64,000 nt of DNA from Burkholderiales bacterium RIFCSPLOWO2_02_FULL_57_36 (GTDB lineage: Bacteria > Pseudomonadota > Gammaproteobacteria > Burkholderiales > Burkholderiaceae_D), in NCBI GenBank assembly GCA_001770855.1, contig MESE01000001.1, positions 1 to 64,000 of the forward strand. The letters run 5' to 3'. The notes below the pieces were generated by a model, which was given only the letters and a program-made list of their open reading frames with translations, searched no databases and was not told the origin of the DNA. The position numbers and the translations under genes were made by a program. Shown here in pieces: positions 1 to 10,622 of this stretch; the first letter of the stretch is position 1; each line of letters begins with the position of its first letter.

Positions 1-555
1 CAAGGCCCAGAACAAATCTTCGTTCTGGTAATCGCTTGCGGTGACCTGCCGGCCATCGGCGAGAACGACATCGGCCGCCAGCAGGTTGTCGATGGAGAGA
101 CCGACGCCGCGGGTCAGGTAGCCGATGCCGCCGCCCAGCGTCAGGCCACCAACCCCAGTCGTCGAGACGATCCCGCCGGGCGCTGCCAGGCCGAACGGGT
201 AGGTCGCATGGTCGACATCACCCCACGTCGCGCCGCCCCCAACCCGGGCGATCTTCTTGACTGGGTCGACCCGCACGTTGATCATCCTCGACAGGTCGAT
301 GACCAGGCCGTCGTCCACCGTGCCGAATCCGGGAACGCTGTGGCCACCACCGCGAATTGCCAGGTCGAGGCCCGCGTCGCGGCCAGCCGTGACCGCGGCG
401 ATCACGTCGGCCGAATCCACGCACTGAATGACGGCGCGGGGTTTGCGGTCGTGCATGGCGTTGTAGACAGCGCGGGCGTCGTCGTAGTCAGAATCGGACG
501 GGGTGATGACGCGACCGCGTACCGCTTCGGTCAATGCTTTGATTGTGTCGCTCAT
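1..555 (-). CDS. FAD-binding oxidoreductase (BBE-like), C-terminus cut by the window edge
   Basis: The reading frame runs off the left end; 185 codons are visible. The N-terminal FAD-binding type 4 fold is recognisable: RGGGHSVPGFG near residues 68-78 (the His is the usual covalent flavin attachment site in this family), then a GGLTLGGGIGYL glycine-rich stretch near residue 140. Such enzymes oxidise alcohols, sugars or secondary metabolites; the substrate cannot be told. The ATG at 553-555 is preceded on the minus strand by AAGGAGC at good spacing. It lies 79 bases downstream of the BTAD regulator in the same direction, so the two may be co-transcribed and the regulator may control it. The protein flavour is actinobacterial/rhizobial rather than typical of the neighbours, which hints at transfer. 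Confidence 0.85.
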   Translation of the reverse strand, partial: MSDTIKALTEAVRGRVITPSDSDYDDARAVYNAMHDRKPRAVIQCVDSADVIAAVTAGRDAGLDLAIRGGGHSVPGFGTVDDGLVIDLSRMINVRVDPVKKIARVGGGATWGDVDHATYPFGLAAPGGIVSTTGVGGLTLGGGIGYLTRGVGLSIDNLLAADVVLADGRQVTASDYQNEDLFWAL

Positions 556-634
556 TGGGTGCTCCTTTCTTTTGCTCCGTTTCACCATGGATGCGCGAAG
601 GATGCGCCCTCGGGCGTTCCCGAAGCGTTCCCTC

Positions 635-3600
635 TCAACCGGATTCGCGCAGAAAGCCGGTTGCTGCCCGGAACGCCGGGAGATCATGGCCCGACGGAAT
701 AGTGTCGAGGAGGTCTCCAAGTTGCTCACGCAGTTTCTCATCGGGAAATCGACTGGCGAAGGAGTGGAGCGCCCGAAGCTCCAGCCAGCCCGCCCCTTGA
801 GCGCTGGCAATCTCGACGGCACTGCGCAAAGAAGCGGCGGCGGCTTCGGTTTCCCCGGTGCGATAAGCCAGCTCACCGTCGACTCGCCACAGCTCGGCCT
901 CGAGATAGCGCTGGTTGCAGCTGTGTGACCACGAGAGCCCCTCGCGTGTGGCGGCCCGTCCTTCGTGGAACTCGCCGAGCATGCCGCGAGCCCGGGCGAG
1001 GAGAAGGAGTGTGTAAGTCAGATGCAGGGTCTCCCCTTCGGCACGCGAGCGTGCCACCGACCGCACGATCTTCTCGATGCCGCCAGCCGATCCTCCACAC
1101 ACGTCCAGCCAGCCCCGAAGGGCCTCGAGGACGACCATGAGGTAGCGGTCCGAAAAACGCTTCCATAGACGGTCGGCATCCCCGAGGAGCTCGGCGAGGC
1201 GGGCGAGATTTCCGGATTCGGCCGCGAGGATCGCCGCGTAGGTGATGACGTACCCCAACGTCATCAGGTGATCGAGATCGACGGCGATCGCAAGCGCACA
1301 GCGGGCTGTTTGGTCGGCCCGGCCGGCATCTCCGGCCCACAGCTCGACGAGGGCCCGCCGTACGAGGCAAACCGCCTTCGGGTCCTGGGCGTATAACGCC
1401 AGATGCTGGTCGCGATGGGACACGTCATAGGCTTCGATAGCGCCATCGAGATAGTGGCGGGCTCTGACCAGATCGCCCCGCCAGAACGCGCTCACGCCGA
1501 GGAGATATCGGCCCTCTGTCCTGGCGATCGGATCATGATTCTCATGCTCGAGAAGGGCCCGAGCGAGTTCATCGCAATCGTCGAAGCGGCAGCCCTGCAG
1601 CCGAGCGAGGCCGAGACCACGGAGGATCGGCGGCTCCACGGGTTGGTGAAGCTTGCGGCAAAGCGAAAGGGCTCGCTCGTAGAGTTGGTGCGCAGCCTTG
1701 GAGCCGTAACCCTCGAGGGCGACAAGCGGGGATCCGAGGGCGATCCGGATATCGAGTTCGAGTGCATCGCGGCGGGATGACGGTGGCCGGTCGGCGAGTA
1801 GTGCGAGTGCTCGCTGAAACATGGTGGCCGCTTCATCGAGCGCCGACACCGCCACCGCTCGACGCCCCGCCACGCGGTAGGCCTCGATGGCCGGTTCGAC
1901 CATGCCGGCCTGGTCGTAGTGCGCGGCCAACTGCGGGCTGGCCGCGTCGATGTCGCTGTGGAGCTCGACCGCAATCGCCTCGGCGACAGCCCGGTGGAGT
2001 TGACGTCGACGAGCCGGGCTGACCATCTCCAGGGCAACCGCCCGAAGCTTGTCGTGAGTGAAATCGTACGTGGGTCCCTGTTCGCGAATGATCCGACGAC
2101 GCCAAAGTTCGTCAACATGATCAACGAGCTCGCGCTCATCGGTCCCAGTGGCCAAGACCATCAGACCGACCGAGAAGGGCCGACCGATGACGGCCGCCAC
2201 TTCGGCGAGTCGCCGAGCGCCGTCAGATAGTTGACCCAGTCGGGCGCGCAGCACAGCCCACATCGTCGGTGTGAGCACTGCTTGACTTCCATCAGAGGAG
2301 ATCCCGGCTCGAAGGGCTTCGATGACAAAGAGTGGATTGCCTTCCGTCTCGCGCCAGAGCCGTGCCGCCAGTTTCGGATCGATCGTGTCCTCGGCGCGCA
2401 GCCGAGCAGCGAGCGTCGCAGTGCTGGCTTCGTCGAGTCGGTCGAGTGGCACGGTGGTCACTGCCTGGTCGTGGCCCAAGGCGTCGACGAGTCCAACGAG
2501 GGGATGATGCTGTGGGATCTCCTCCCAGCGAACAGTACCGACGATGAGGACCGGTGCCGTCTTTCCGGAACGGATGACGAAACCGATCAACCCGATGGTC
2601 TCGGCGTCACACCACTGCAGATCGTCGATGATCAGCAAGCGCGGGCGGTCGCCGACGATGGCTCGGGTCACAGCATCGAACAACCGATGGCGCTGAGCCG
2701 GATCGCCCGACTGGCTCGGTCCGGATGACTGGGAAACGTCGCGCAGTTCGGGCAGGAGACGAGCGAGCTCGGCCCTCCAGACCGTGTCGAGCGTGTCGAT
2801 GTGGCTTCGGAGAGCATCCGATCGGAGTAGTTCGACGACGGGACCCCACGGCAGTCTGCCCGCAGCCTCGTACGCACGAGCCGAGGCCACCAAGTGGCCC
2901 TCTGCTCGAACGCGGCGGCCGAGTTCCAGTGCGAGACGGGACTTTCCGATCCCCGGTTCCCCGGTCACCAACAAGAGGTGTGCCCCACTTTCTCGCGCGT
3001 TGTTCCATGCCTGGTTGAGCTGGTTCCATTCGAGGTCGCGGCCGACGAAAGGCGATTCGCCGACTGGCAGGTCCTTACCCTGCACTTCGTCGCGTTTGAG
3101 TATGCCAGCCCGGAGCTGTTGGACCATGGCCCCGATCGCTTCGCCCGGTGCCACCGCAAGATCGCGCTCAAGCACTTGCGCGTACCGGTGGTAGCAGCGC
3201 AGCGCCGCGGCTCTATCGCCAAGCGCGAGATGTGCTTCCATCTGAAGTCGAACGGCCGCTTCGTCGGTCGGCTCCAGGTCGATGATGCGTTGGGTATGCC
3301 TGATCGCGGCTTTGTGGTCGTCACGCCTAGCAGCCTCTTCTGTCAGCCGCACGAGGGCCCCATACGCCTCAGCTCGAAGTTTCGCTCGCTCATCCAGGAC
3401 CCAGTCGTCATAACAAGCCGGAAGGAGATCGCCCGAATAGAGGCGCGCGGCGAGCTCGAAATCACCGGCCGCCATGGCATCCTGGAACCTCAGCACGTCG
3501 ACCTCGCTCGGCCCAGTCGCAATCCATCGCACAATCTCGTTATCGATCTCGACGAACTCACCGATGTCGGGAAGGGAATGACGGAAGTCGTGGAGCAGCT

Positions 3601-3835
3601 TTCTGAGATTGGTGCGCGCCTGCGGCTCGTCGGAGTCGGGCCAAAGCTCGAACGCAAGTCTTGAACGGTGCTGCGGGTTTCTCCGCAACACGATCAACGC
3701 CAGGAACCGTTGCAAGCGAAGCGAATTGAAGGCGCGAAGACGCCGGCCGTCCAGGATTATCTCGACTCCACCAAGAAGTCGGACCTCTAACCGAGCCGGC
3801 GGTTGGCCACCGACCCCGCTCGTGTTACTCGGCAT
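635..3835 (-). CDS. BTAD-domain, AfsR/SARP-like ATPase transcriptional regulator
   Basis: About 1066 aa. Order of domains: a SARP-type winged helix beginning LEVRLLGGVEIILDG, a bacterial transcriptional activation (BTAD) all-helical domain, an AAA/NACHT-like ATPase with Walker A GEPGIGKSRLAL and Walker B LLIIDDLQW, then TPR-like helices to the end. Proteins of this build are signal-responsive activators of a nearby operon, here plausibly the FAD oxidase downstream. I chose the ATG at 3833-3835, which leaves about 15 residues before the DNA-binding domain. A GTG at 3971-3973 would add 46 poorly conserved-looking residues. The family is abundant in Actinobacteria and Chloroflexota and sporadic in Proteobacteria, so acquisition by transfer is likely. 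The ligand is unknown. Confidence 0.8.
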   Translation of the reverse strand: MPSNTSGVGGQPPARLEVRLLGGVEIILDGRRLRAFNSLRLQRFLALIVLRRNPQHRSRLAFELWPDSDEPQARTNLRKLLHDFRHSLPDIGEFVEIDNEIVRWIATGPSEVDVLRFQDAMAAGDFELAARLYSGDLLPACYDDWVLDERAKLRAEAYGALVRLTEEAARRDDHKAAIRHTQRIIDLEPTDEAAVRLQMEAHLALGDRAAALRCYHRYAQVLERDLAVAPGEAIGAMVQQLRAGILKRDEVQGKDLPVGESPFVGRDLEWNQLNQAWNNARESGAHLLLVTGEPGIGKSRLALELGRRVRAEGHLVASARAYEAAGRLPWGPVVELLRSDALRSHIDTLDTVWRAELARLLPELRDVSQSSGPSQSGDPAQRHRLFDAVTRAIVGDRPRLLIIDDLQWCDAETIGLIGFVIRSGKTAPVLIVGTVRWEEIPQHHPLVGLVDALGHDQAVTTVPLDRLDEASTATLAARLRAEDTIDPKLAARLWRETEGNPLFVIEALRAGISSDGSQAVLTPTMWAVLRARLGQLSDGARRLAEVAAVIGRPFSVGLMVLATGTDERELVDHVDELWRRRIIREQGPTYDFTHDKLRAVALEMVSPARRRQLHRAVAEAIAVELHSDIDAASPQLAAHYDQAGMVEPAIEAYRVAGRRAVAVSALDEAATMFQRALALLADRPPSSRRDALELDIRIALGSPLVALEGYGSKAAHQLYERALSLCRKLHQPVEPPILRGLGLARLQGCRFDDCDELARALLEHENHDPIARTEGRYLLGVSAFWRGDLVRARHYLDGAIEAYDVSHRDQHLALYAQDPKAVCLVRRALVELWAGDAGRADQTARCALAIAVDLDHLMTLGYVITYAAILAAESGNLARLAELLGDADRLWKRFSDRYLMVVLEALRGWLDVCGGSAGGIEKIVRSVARSRAEGETLHLTYTLLLLARARGMLGEFHEGRAATREGLSWSHSCNQRYLEAELWRVDGELAYRTGETEAAAASLRSAVEIASAQGAGWLELRALHSFASRFPDEKLREQLGDLLDTIPSGHDLPAFRAATGFLRESG

Positions 3836-4294
3836 ACGGCTGTCCCGGTGTCCTGGTTGCGGTATAGGCCTGAAAGTCAACTGTCTGCCCTCGCCTGTGT
3901 CGATAACAAGCCGATCGGTAGTTTGGTGAGTGTCGACTCCGAGTCTCCGGGCCGGAACGCGTGGTGTTGACACCCGCCTGCCTGCATATCATTGTAGTTC
4001 GTTCCCGCGACCGCTGCCAGATCGGTGTCAAGGATCCGGGCTGTTGCGCGGACGGCGTCAATCCACCGATCGACAGGCGCCGACGCTGGTCCAGTCGCTG
4101 GCGGTTTGTCTCACGGGCAAGTGCGACGCACATATCACCAACGCCCGCGTGAGCCAAGAACCCGCCGTCCCTGCGCCTTGGTTTGACAATGGATAAAGTC
4201 GAGCTAAATTGTCGGAACTTTTGTTGGGACCACGTTCAATGGCCTGGCCAGATGCACCGAACCCATGGGCCGCAATATTCCCATGCCAATCTCG
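3836..4294. other. Intergenic stretch between BTAD regulator and ptxE
   Basis: No convincing gene. It holds the presumed promoter of the leftward BTAD regulator and the 3' flank of the ptx operon. A plus-strand promoter-like pair, TTGACA at 4183-4188 and TAAATT at 4205-4210 (16-base spacer), points into the 3' end of ptxE and would make antisense RNA if active. No clear intrinsic terminator was found after ptxE. The stretch probably contains the junction between the actinobacterial-like left end and the betaproteobacterial remainder, since character of the coding sequence changes across it. Confidence 0.4.
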
Positions 4295-5206
4295 TTACGC
4301 GGCAACTGCCTGTTCGATGCATACGTCGGTATTGCATGCCGAATCCCGGCTCAGCAAAAAGTCTGCGAACTCCACCGCAGGCGGGCGGTGATGCGGCTCC
4401 GTATGTCTGCGGACGACAAATATTTCTTTTCTCGGCGAGTCACCTTCCAGTTTGATTGCCCTGAGCCGCCCATCGCGATGTTCCTGCTCCACTGTCGACG
4501 CCATGACCAGCGAAATGCCGAGTCCTGCCTGGACCGCGCGCTTTACCGCCTCGGTGCTGCCGAGTTGCATTGACACGCCGATCGTGCCGGCGGCATCGCC
4601 GAAGTATTGCTGCAATAGCCGGCCGGTGCCGGTGCCGGGCTCTCCGCCCAACAGGCTTTCGCCATGCAGCCACTCGCGCGGAATACTTGCCAATGCAGCC
4701 CAGCGGTGATCGTTCGGAACGATCAACACCAGTTTTTCGCTGCGCCAGATTTCCGCTGCAAAGCCGGGACGATGGTCCCACCATTCCATGACCGCGACAT
4801 CGATTTCAAAGCGTCCCAGCTTGTCCGCGATATCGGGATTGGCGCCGATCACCGCTTGCACTTTGTAGGGAGCCGTCTCTCGATAGGATTTCAGGTACGG
4901 CTGCAGCAGGTAAATTCCGGCGTTGGAACTCGCGCCAATCACAATCGACGTCTTCCTGAACAGGGCTTGCGCCCGGTCGCAGGTATCGATCAGGTTCTTC
5001 GCATATGGAAGAAATGCCCTGCCTTCAGGCGTCAACGTGCAGCCGCCGTTTTTTCGCTCGATCAAACTGGCGTTCAGCGATTGTTCCAGGCGCTTTATGT
5101 GTTGGGTCACCGCCGGCTGCGAAAGCCCGGTCTGTTTCGCCGCCTCGCGAAATCCGCTGCAGGCGGCGACCGAAAGAAAGGTCGCGACGCATGCAAGGTC
5201 TATCAC
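4295..5206 (-). CDS. ptxE: LysR-family regulator of phosphite utilisation
   Basis: 303 aa. The N-terminal LysR helix-turn-helix is clear ([20 protein letters not shown], then [13 protein letters not shown]), followed by a LysR substrate-binding domain. It starts with GTG at 5204-5206, overlapping the ptxD stop by a GTGA, so it is translationally coupled to ptxD. In Pseudomonas stutzeri WM88 the ptxABCDE cluster ends with a LysR gene named ptxE, and gene order here is identical, which is the reason for the name. The effector is unknown. Since a Pho box sits before ptxA, PtxE probably fine-tunes expression rather than replacing PhoB; that is inference. Confidence 0.85.
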   Translation of the reverse strand: MIDLACVATFLSVAACSGFREAAKQTGLSQPAVTQHIKRLEQSLNASLIERKNGGCTLTPEGRAFLPYAKNLIDTCDRAQALFRKTSIVIGASSNAGIYLLQPYLKSYRETAPYKVQAVIGANPDIADKLGRFEIDVAVMEWWDHRPGFAAEIWRSEKLVLIVPNDHRWAALASIPREWLHGESLLGGEPGTGTGRLLQQYFGDAAGTIGVSMQLGSTEAVKRAVQAGLGISLVMASTVEQEHRDGRLRAIKLEGDSPRKEIFVVRRHTEPHHRPPAVEFADFLLSRDSACNTDVCIEQAVAA

Positions 5207-6213
5207 GCCGCCGCTGCCGCAGGTATCGGATTATTGACCGCGCCGACCGGCTTTTGCCCGGACAGTGCCTGAACTATGTTCTGCGCGGCTTGCCGTTCTA
5301 TTTCCAGCCGGACGTCTTTTACCGCCGAACCAAGATGCGGCGTAAAGAATGTCTGCGCCGTATTGTCCAGCAACGCGCGCGGAATATCTGCGGGCCGGTC
5401 GGCACGGGTCCATTCTTCCATCTCGAAGACATCGGCGGCATAACCGGCCAGGCGGCCGGAATTCAGCGCTTGTACCACCGCCTGCTCGTCAACGACGGAG
5501 CCGCGGCAGGCATTGATCAAGTACGCATCGTGCTTCATCGTGCCGAGCGAATCGGCATTGATCAGATGAAAAGTCTGCGCCGTCATCGGCAGCATCGGAA
5601 CCACGAAGTCGCTGCTCCGCAACAGCGCATCCAGCGTCACGCGCTCCAATCCCCATGCCTTTTCCCGTGTTTCGTCTAGCGCGATGTCATCGCAATAAAC
5701 CAACCGCATGTCAAATCCGGCCAAACGCTTGGCAACCGCCTTTCCCACCGCGCCCATACCGATGATGCCGAGGGTGCGGCCAGTCAAGCCGGTGCCATAC
5801 AATTCGGGTCGCCAGCCTTGAAATTCGCCGGTGCGGATGCGGCGATCACCCTCCAACAAGTGACGGGTCAAGCCAAGCAGTAGTCCAATCGTCAATTCGG
5901 CGGTCGGTATCGTCAGCAGGTCCGGTACGATGCTGAACCAGATGCCGCGCTCGGTGCAGGCCGCCACATCGAAATTGTCATAGCCTTTCAGCGCGGCGCC
6001 AACTATTTTAAGGTTTGGACAAGCCGCAAGAAAATCCTTGTCGATGCTGTCCGGCATGAACGCCATCAATGCATCGGCGTCTTTTGCCCGGGCCAGCACT
6101 TCTTCGCGCGGCAATGTTTCCTTGGTATTGTTTGGAACGACCTCTGCAACGGTTTGCAACAGGTCGATAATCTCTGGATGCACCCAATGGGTGACGACAA
6201 CTTTTTTCTTCAT
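5203..6213 (-). CDS. ptxD: NAD-dependent phosphite dehydrogenase
   Basis: 336 aa, the same length as the P. stutzeri enzyme. It oxidises phosphite to phosphate with NAD+, in the cytoplasm. It is a D-2-hydroxyacid dehydrogenase-fold protein with nucleotide motif [13 protein letters not shown] near residues 149-161. Residues characteristic of PtxD rather than of lactate or phosphoglycerate dehydrogenases are in place: Met53, Lys76 (ALKGYDN), Trp134 and Tyr139 (GWRPELYG), Arg237 (ACRGSVVDE), Glu266 (VFEMEEW) and the catalytic His at 293 (TPHLGSA). Asp175-Asp176 after the second beta strand fit NAD preference. It lies 20 bases after ptxC and overlaps ptxE. The active-site pattern plus the ptxABC context makes the assignment strong. 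Confidence 0.96.
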   Translation of the reverse strand: MKKKVVVTHWVHPEIIDLLQTVAEVVPNNTKETLPREEVLARAKDADALMAFMPDSIDKDFLAACPNLKIVGAALKGYDNFDVAACTERGIWFSIVPDLLTIPTAELTIGLLLGLTRHLLEGDRRIRTGEFQGWRPELYGTGLTGRTLGIIGMGAVGKAVAKRLAGFDMRLVYCDDIALDETREKAWGLERVTLDALLRSSDFVVPMLPMTAQTFHLINADSLGTMKHDAYLINACRGSVVDEQAVVQALNSGRLAGYAADVFEMEEWTRADRPADIPRALLDNTAQTFFTPHLGSAVKDVRLEIERQAAQNIVQALSGQKPVGAVNNPIPAAAAA

Positions 6214-6233
6214 GGCTTTAAAAAACAGGCTTG

Positions 6234-7064
6234 TTATTTGAACTTGCGGCGCAAGCGAGAACTGAATGTATCGACCAGCGTCACCATTGCAAGAATCACG
6301 AGCAGGATCGCCGACACCTCCTGGTATTGCATGATGCGCAGCGAACCCATCAGTTCGAAGCCGATGCCGCCGGCGCCGACCATGCCCATCACCGTCGAAG
6401 CGCGGAAATTGTATTCCCAGCGGTAGATTGCGGTATCCGCCATTTGCGGCAGCACCTGCGGCAAGACACCGTGCAGGATGACCTGCAAGCGGCTGCCGCC
6501 GGCGGCCCGTGCTGCTTCGATCGGGCCGTTGTCGGCATGCTCGATCGCTTCGGCAAAGAACTTTCCGACCATGCCGACTGAATGCAAGCCGAGTGCCAAC
6601 ACGCCGGGCAATGGACCGAAGCCGACTGCGGCGACAAACAGTATCCCCAAAATCAGTTCCGGCACCGAGCGCAATGCATTGAGCAAGCCGCGCGCAAGCT
6701 GATACACCAGCGGATGCGGCGTCGTGTTACGCGCTGCCATGATCGCCAGCGGCAGTGACAAGCTTACTGCAAGCGCCGTGCCGGCGATGCTCATGGCAAG
6801 GGTATCGATGAGCGGCAAGATCCAGTTGCGCCACTCCGTGAAATTGGGCGGAATGGTTTCGCCGAACAGGGTCTGGATTGCGGGCAATCCGTCGGCGAGC
6901 TTGCGATAGTCCAGCAAGCCTACGTAGTGCGAGGCGATCAGGACCAGGACGAGTACAGCGCTCAGTTGCATCACGCCACGCAGCCATTGTCGCCGGTCCG
7001 CGTCGAGCAGATTGTCGTAGCCGGCACTACTATTGGCGGCAGTTGTCTGATGTGGATGGGTCAC
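6234..7064 (-). CDS. ptxC: Phosphite ABC transporter permease
   Basis: 276 aa inner-membrane permease of the phosphonate/phosphite (PhnE-like) type, with about six hydrophobic segments. The coupling loop carries the EAA-type motif around [20 protein letters not shown]. It would form the channel with PtxA as ATPase and PtxB delivering phosphite. Start is GTG at 7062-7064, chosen because AAGGAG lies just upstream. It is separated from ptxB by 138 bases holding two hairpins, a wide gap for an otherwise tight operon. PhnE for phosphonates is the alternative, but the neighbouring ptxD argues for phosphite. Confidence 0.92.
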   Translation of the reverse strand: MTHPHQTTAANSSAGYDNLLDADRRQWLRGVMQLSAVLVLVLIASHYVGLLDYRKLADGLPAIQTLFGETIPPNFTEWRNWILPLIDTLAMSIAGTALAVSLSLPLAIMAARNTTPHPLVYQLARGLLNALRSVPELILGILFVAAVGFGPLPGVLALGLHSVGMVGKFFAEAIEHADNGPIEAARAAGGSRLQVILHGVLPQVLPQMADTAIYRWEYNFRASTVMGMVGAGGIGFELMGSLRIMQYQEVSAILLVILAMVTLVDTFSSRLRRKFK

Positions 7065-7083
7065 GGCGGCTCCTTATTGATCC

Positions 7084-7113
7084 GGCACGATGAAGTCTCT
7101 ATTTCATCGTGCC
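7084..7113 (-). repeat. Perfect 11-bp hairpin in the ptxB-ptxC gap
   Basis: The arms GGCACGATGAA (7084-7094) and TTCATCGTGCC (7103-7113) are exact reverse complements with an 8-base loop. In the mRNA this stem lies just upstream of the ptxC ribosome binding site. There is no T tract, so it is more likely to set mRNA stability or damp ptxC relative to ptxB than to terminate. Confidence 0.6.
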
Positions 7114-7122
7114 CATTTTTCA

Positions 7123-7143
7123 CCCTCTCCCTCTGGGAGAGGG
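7123..7143. repeat. REP-like intergenic palindrome
   Basis: CCCTCTCCC-TCT-GGGAGAGGG is a 9-bp perfect stem with a 3-base loop, followed by CCGGGGTGAGGGG. This is the common extragenic palindrome of many beta- and gammaproteobacteria. It lies between ptxB and ptxC and probably stabilises the upstream message, giving more binding protein than permease. Family identity is from memory of the motif; the stem is visible directly. Confidence 0.7.
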
Positions 7144-7202
7144 CCGGGGTGAGGGGATGCGGCTCCATACTTATTCGTGCCGCATCAATATTTGCGCACA
7201 AA

Positions 7203-8881
<1,679 letters not shown>

Positions 8882-8900
8882 GGCACCTCCAATGGTTTTG

Positions 8901-8925
8901 GTAATCAATGTGTTGAATTGATTAC
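8901..8925. promoter_or_regulatory. Inverted repeat in the ptxA leader
   Basis: GTAATCAAT (8901-8909) and ATTGATTAC (8917-8925) form a perfect 9-bp dyad with a 7-base spacer. It lies 20 bases before the ptxA start and downstream of the Pho box. It could be an operator, for example for the LysR protein PtxE, or a leader hairpin. The dyad is a direct observation; its role is inference. Confidence 0.45.
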
Positions 8926-8959
8926 TGGATCAAATTGGAAGCCATGTTATTGGCGCATT

Positions 8960-8977
8960 GTGACTGCGATATGACCG
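8960..8977 (-). promoter_or_regulatory. Pho box before ptxA
   Basis: Read on the minus strand it is CGGTCAT-ATCG-CAGTCAC, a 7-4-7 direct repeat close to the PhoB consensus CTGTCAT-N4-CTGTCAC. It lies about 80 bases upstream of the ptxA start in the correct orientation. This predicts induction of phosphite use by phosphate limitation. Confidence 0.75.
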
Positions 8978-9140
8978 TGCGTAGCATTCTGAAATTTATT
9001 TTTAGCCGGGCCTTCATGGGATGCATATTCTCTTTTTCTTCCGAAGACGCGGACGCGATTGCGGCAATATTCGCGCAATGACATACAGGAACCGGAGATT
9101 GAGGAGTGTTTACCCGAGCGGAAAAACCACAGGGTATTTT

Positions 9141-9794
9141 CTAACGCGCTCGGCCATGCTCTTTCGAGCCGTTGTCCTGATTGCGTATCAAGGAATGATA
9201 AAAAACGTCATCTGACCGGCTCAGCTCGGGCGTGCGCGCCGGCCACAGACTGGAGGGAGGTTCGTTGAGAGCGATGGCGATCGCACACCGCACTTTTCGA
9301 GTACCGTTGCCGGCCATTGCGGAAGAAAGCATGATCGGGGCATCCGCGCCGACAATGCCGATGCAGGCAGCAAGCTCACGATTCGATCGTCCTCCGAATT
9401 TTTCGATCAGCCGGGTCTTGATCGGCGAGGACCGGGGACGGGTACGCGGCTTCCGGTTCGAAAGTGGAGAAAAGCAATGCAACGTATCCAGAATCTTTTT
9501 TGGCGCCGTCGATTCTCGCCGAAAACCGTCTGCAACCCAATCCGACATGGTTTTTTGAATACGTTTAAGCGCATCGAAATAATTCTCGCCGCGGACCACG
9601 CACCCCGGCAACTCCGGCGCCTCCGCCATGCAGGAATGGCCATCGTGATACAAAACAATCTTATATGAAGAGTTGATGAACGGCTTCGTACTGTCCGGCG
9701 ACGAGTCGATCCGCGTGCCGGCGGGGCTCGTGGCCTGCTCGTCGGACAATTGCCATGTCAAATGAGAAGCGGGGTTAACCTCGGGGTCAGCCAT
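9141..9794 (-). CDS. HicB-like domain joined to a Ner/Nlp-like DNA-binding domain
   Basis: About 217 aa. Residues 43-93 (SYKIVLYHDGHSCMAEAPEL, then PGCVVRG) resemble the HicB partial RNase-H fold. The C-terminal half (RLIEKFGGRSNRELAACIG, then ALNEPPSSLWPAR) resembles the Ner/BcepMu gp16 helix-turn-helix. A HicB fold plus DNA-binding region is the usual build of HicB antitoxins, but no hicA toxin ORF is visible beside it. It may be a stand-alone repressor or an orphan antitoxin. Start at 9792-9794 is chosen to avoid overlap with phoB; an earlier one at 9863 is possible. Direction matches phoB and it may be read through from it. Confidence 0.5.
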   Translation of the reverse strand: MADPEVNPASHLTWQLSDEQATSPAGTRIDSSPDSTKPFINSSYKIVLYHDGHSCMAEAPELPGCVVRGENYFDALKRIQKTMSDWVADGFRRESTAPKKILDTLHCFSPLSNRKPRTRPRSSPIKTRLIEKFGGRSNRELAACIGIVGADAPIMLSSAMAGNGTRKVRCAIAIALNEPPSSLWPARTPELSRSDDVFYHSLIRNQDNGSKEHGRAR

Positions 9795-9834
9795 TTGAAA
9801 GCACGCTATTTCGATCTCGATAACCGACGTCGCA

Positions 9835-10524
9835 CTATTTTTCAGACAACATATAGCCGACACTGCGTACCGTTTTAATCAGGTATCCCGCATCTTTCAA
9901 CACTTTACGCAGACGCAGCACGTGTACGTCGATAGTGCGATCCTCGATCACTACATGGTCGCCCCATACCTTATCGAGCAGCTGCCCGCGGGAAAATACG
10001 CGCTCCGGATGGGCAAGAAAAAATTTCAGAAGCTTGAATTCCGAATGGCCGACATCGATCTTTTCATTGCACACGGCGACCGTGCAACTGATCGGATCCA
10101 GGACCACCGGACCCGCAGTCATCAAGGACTGTGAATGCTCGGGAGCCTTGCGTCGCAATAAGGCGTTGACGCGTGCGGTCAGCTCACGCGGGGAAAACGG
10201 TTTAGTAATGTAGTCGTCCGCCCCATTGTCCAGTCCGGCGATTTTGTCTTCCTCCATGCTCTTCGCGGTCAGCATGATGACGGGAAGCTCATTGAACTGC
10301 CGATTCGCCCGTATTTTTTCAAGCAAGCGCAGCCCCGGTTGATCAGGCAGCATCCAATCAAGCAACACCAGGTGCGGCGTATGGTTTTGAATGCTGCTCC
10401 AGGCATCGTCAACGTTGTGCGCCACGGTAGCTTTCCAGCCGGATTCCCTCAATGTATAGATCACCAGCTCGGCAATGCCGGGCTCGTCTTCGACAACCAG
10501 GATATTGGAATTTTCAGCACTCAT
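9835..10524 (-). CDS. phoB: Phosphate regulon response regulator PhoB
   Basis: 229 aa. Receiver domain: acidic pair near the N-terminus (VVEDEPG), phosphoacceptor Asp in LVLLDWMLPD, Thr in MLTAKS, Lys in YITKPFSP. OmpR-type winged helix follows, with ERVFSRGQLLDKVWGDHVVI and the PhoB-like EDRTIDVHVLRLRKVL. It activates genes with Pho boxes, several of which lie in this window. Start at 10522-10524 (MSAENSN). It is 98 bases downstream of pstS1 in the same direction and may share its Pho-box promoter. No phoR is adjacent, unlike the usual phoBR pair. Confidence 0.92.
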   Translation of the reverse strand: MSAENSNILVVEDEPGIAELVIYTLRESGWKATVAHNVDDAWSSIQNHTPHLVLLDWMLPDQPGLRLLEKIRANRQFNELPVIMLTAKSMEEDKIAGLDNGADDYITKPFSPRELTARVNALLRRKAPEHSQSLMTAGPVVLDPISCTVAVCNEKIDVGHSEFKLLKFFLAHPERVFSRGQLLDKVWGDHVVIEDRTIDVHVLRLRKVLKDAGYLIKTVRSVGYMLSEK

Positions 10525-10622
10525 GTCGTCGCTCAGGGTGTGCGGGGTTACGTAGGGCCGCAATTGAAATGCAATTTTGCTGCAGCCCCGGCATCAGGTT
10601 AAAACAGGACGCCGCTCCGGAA

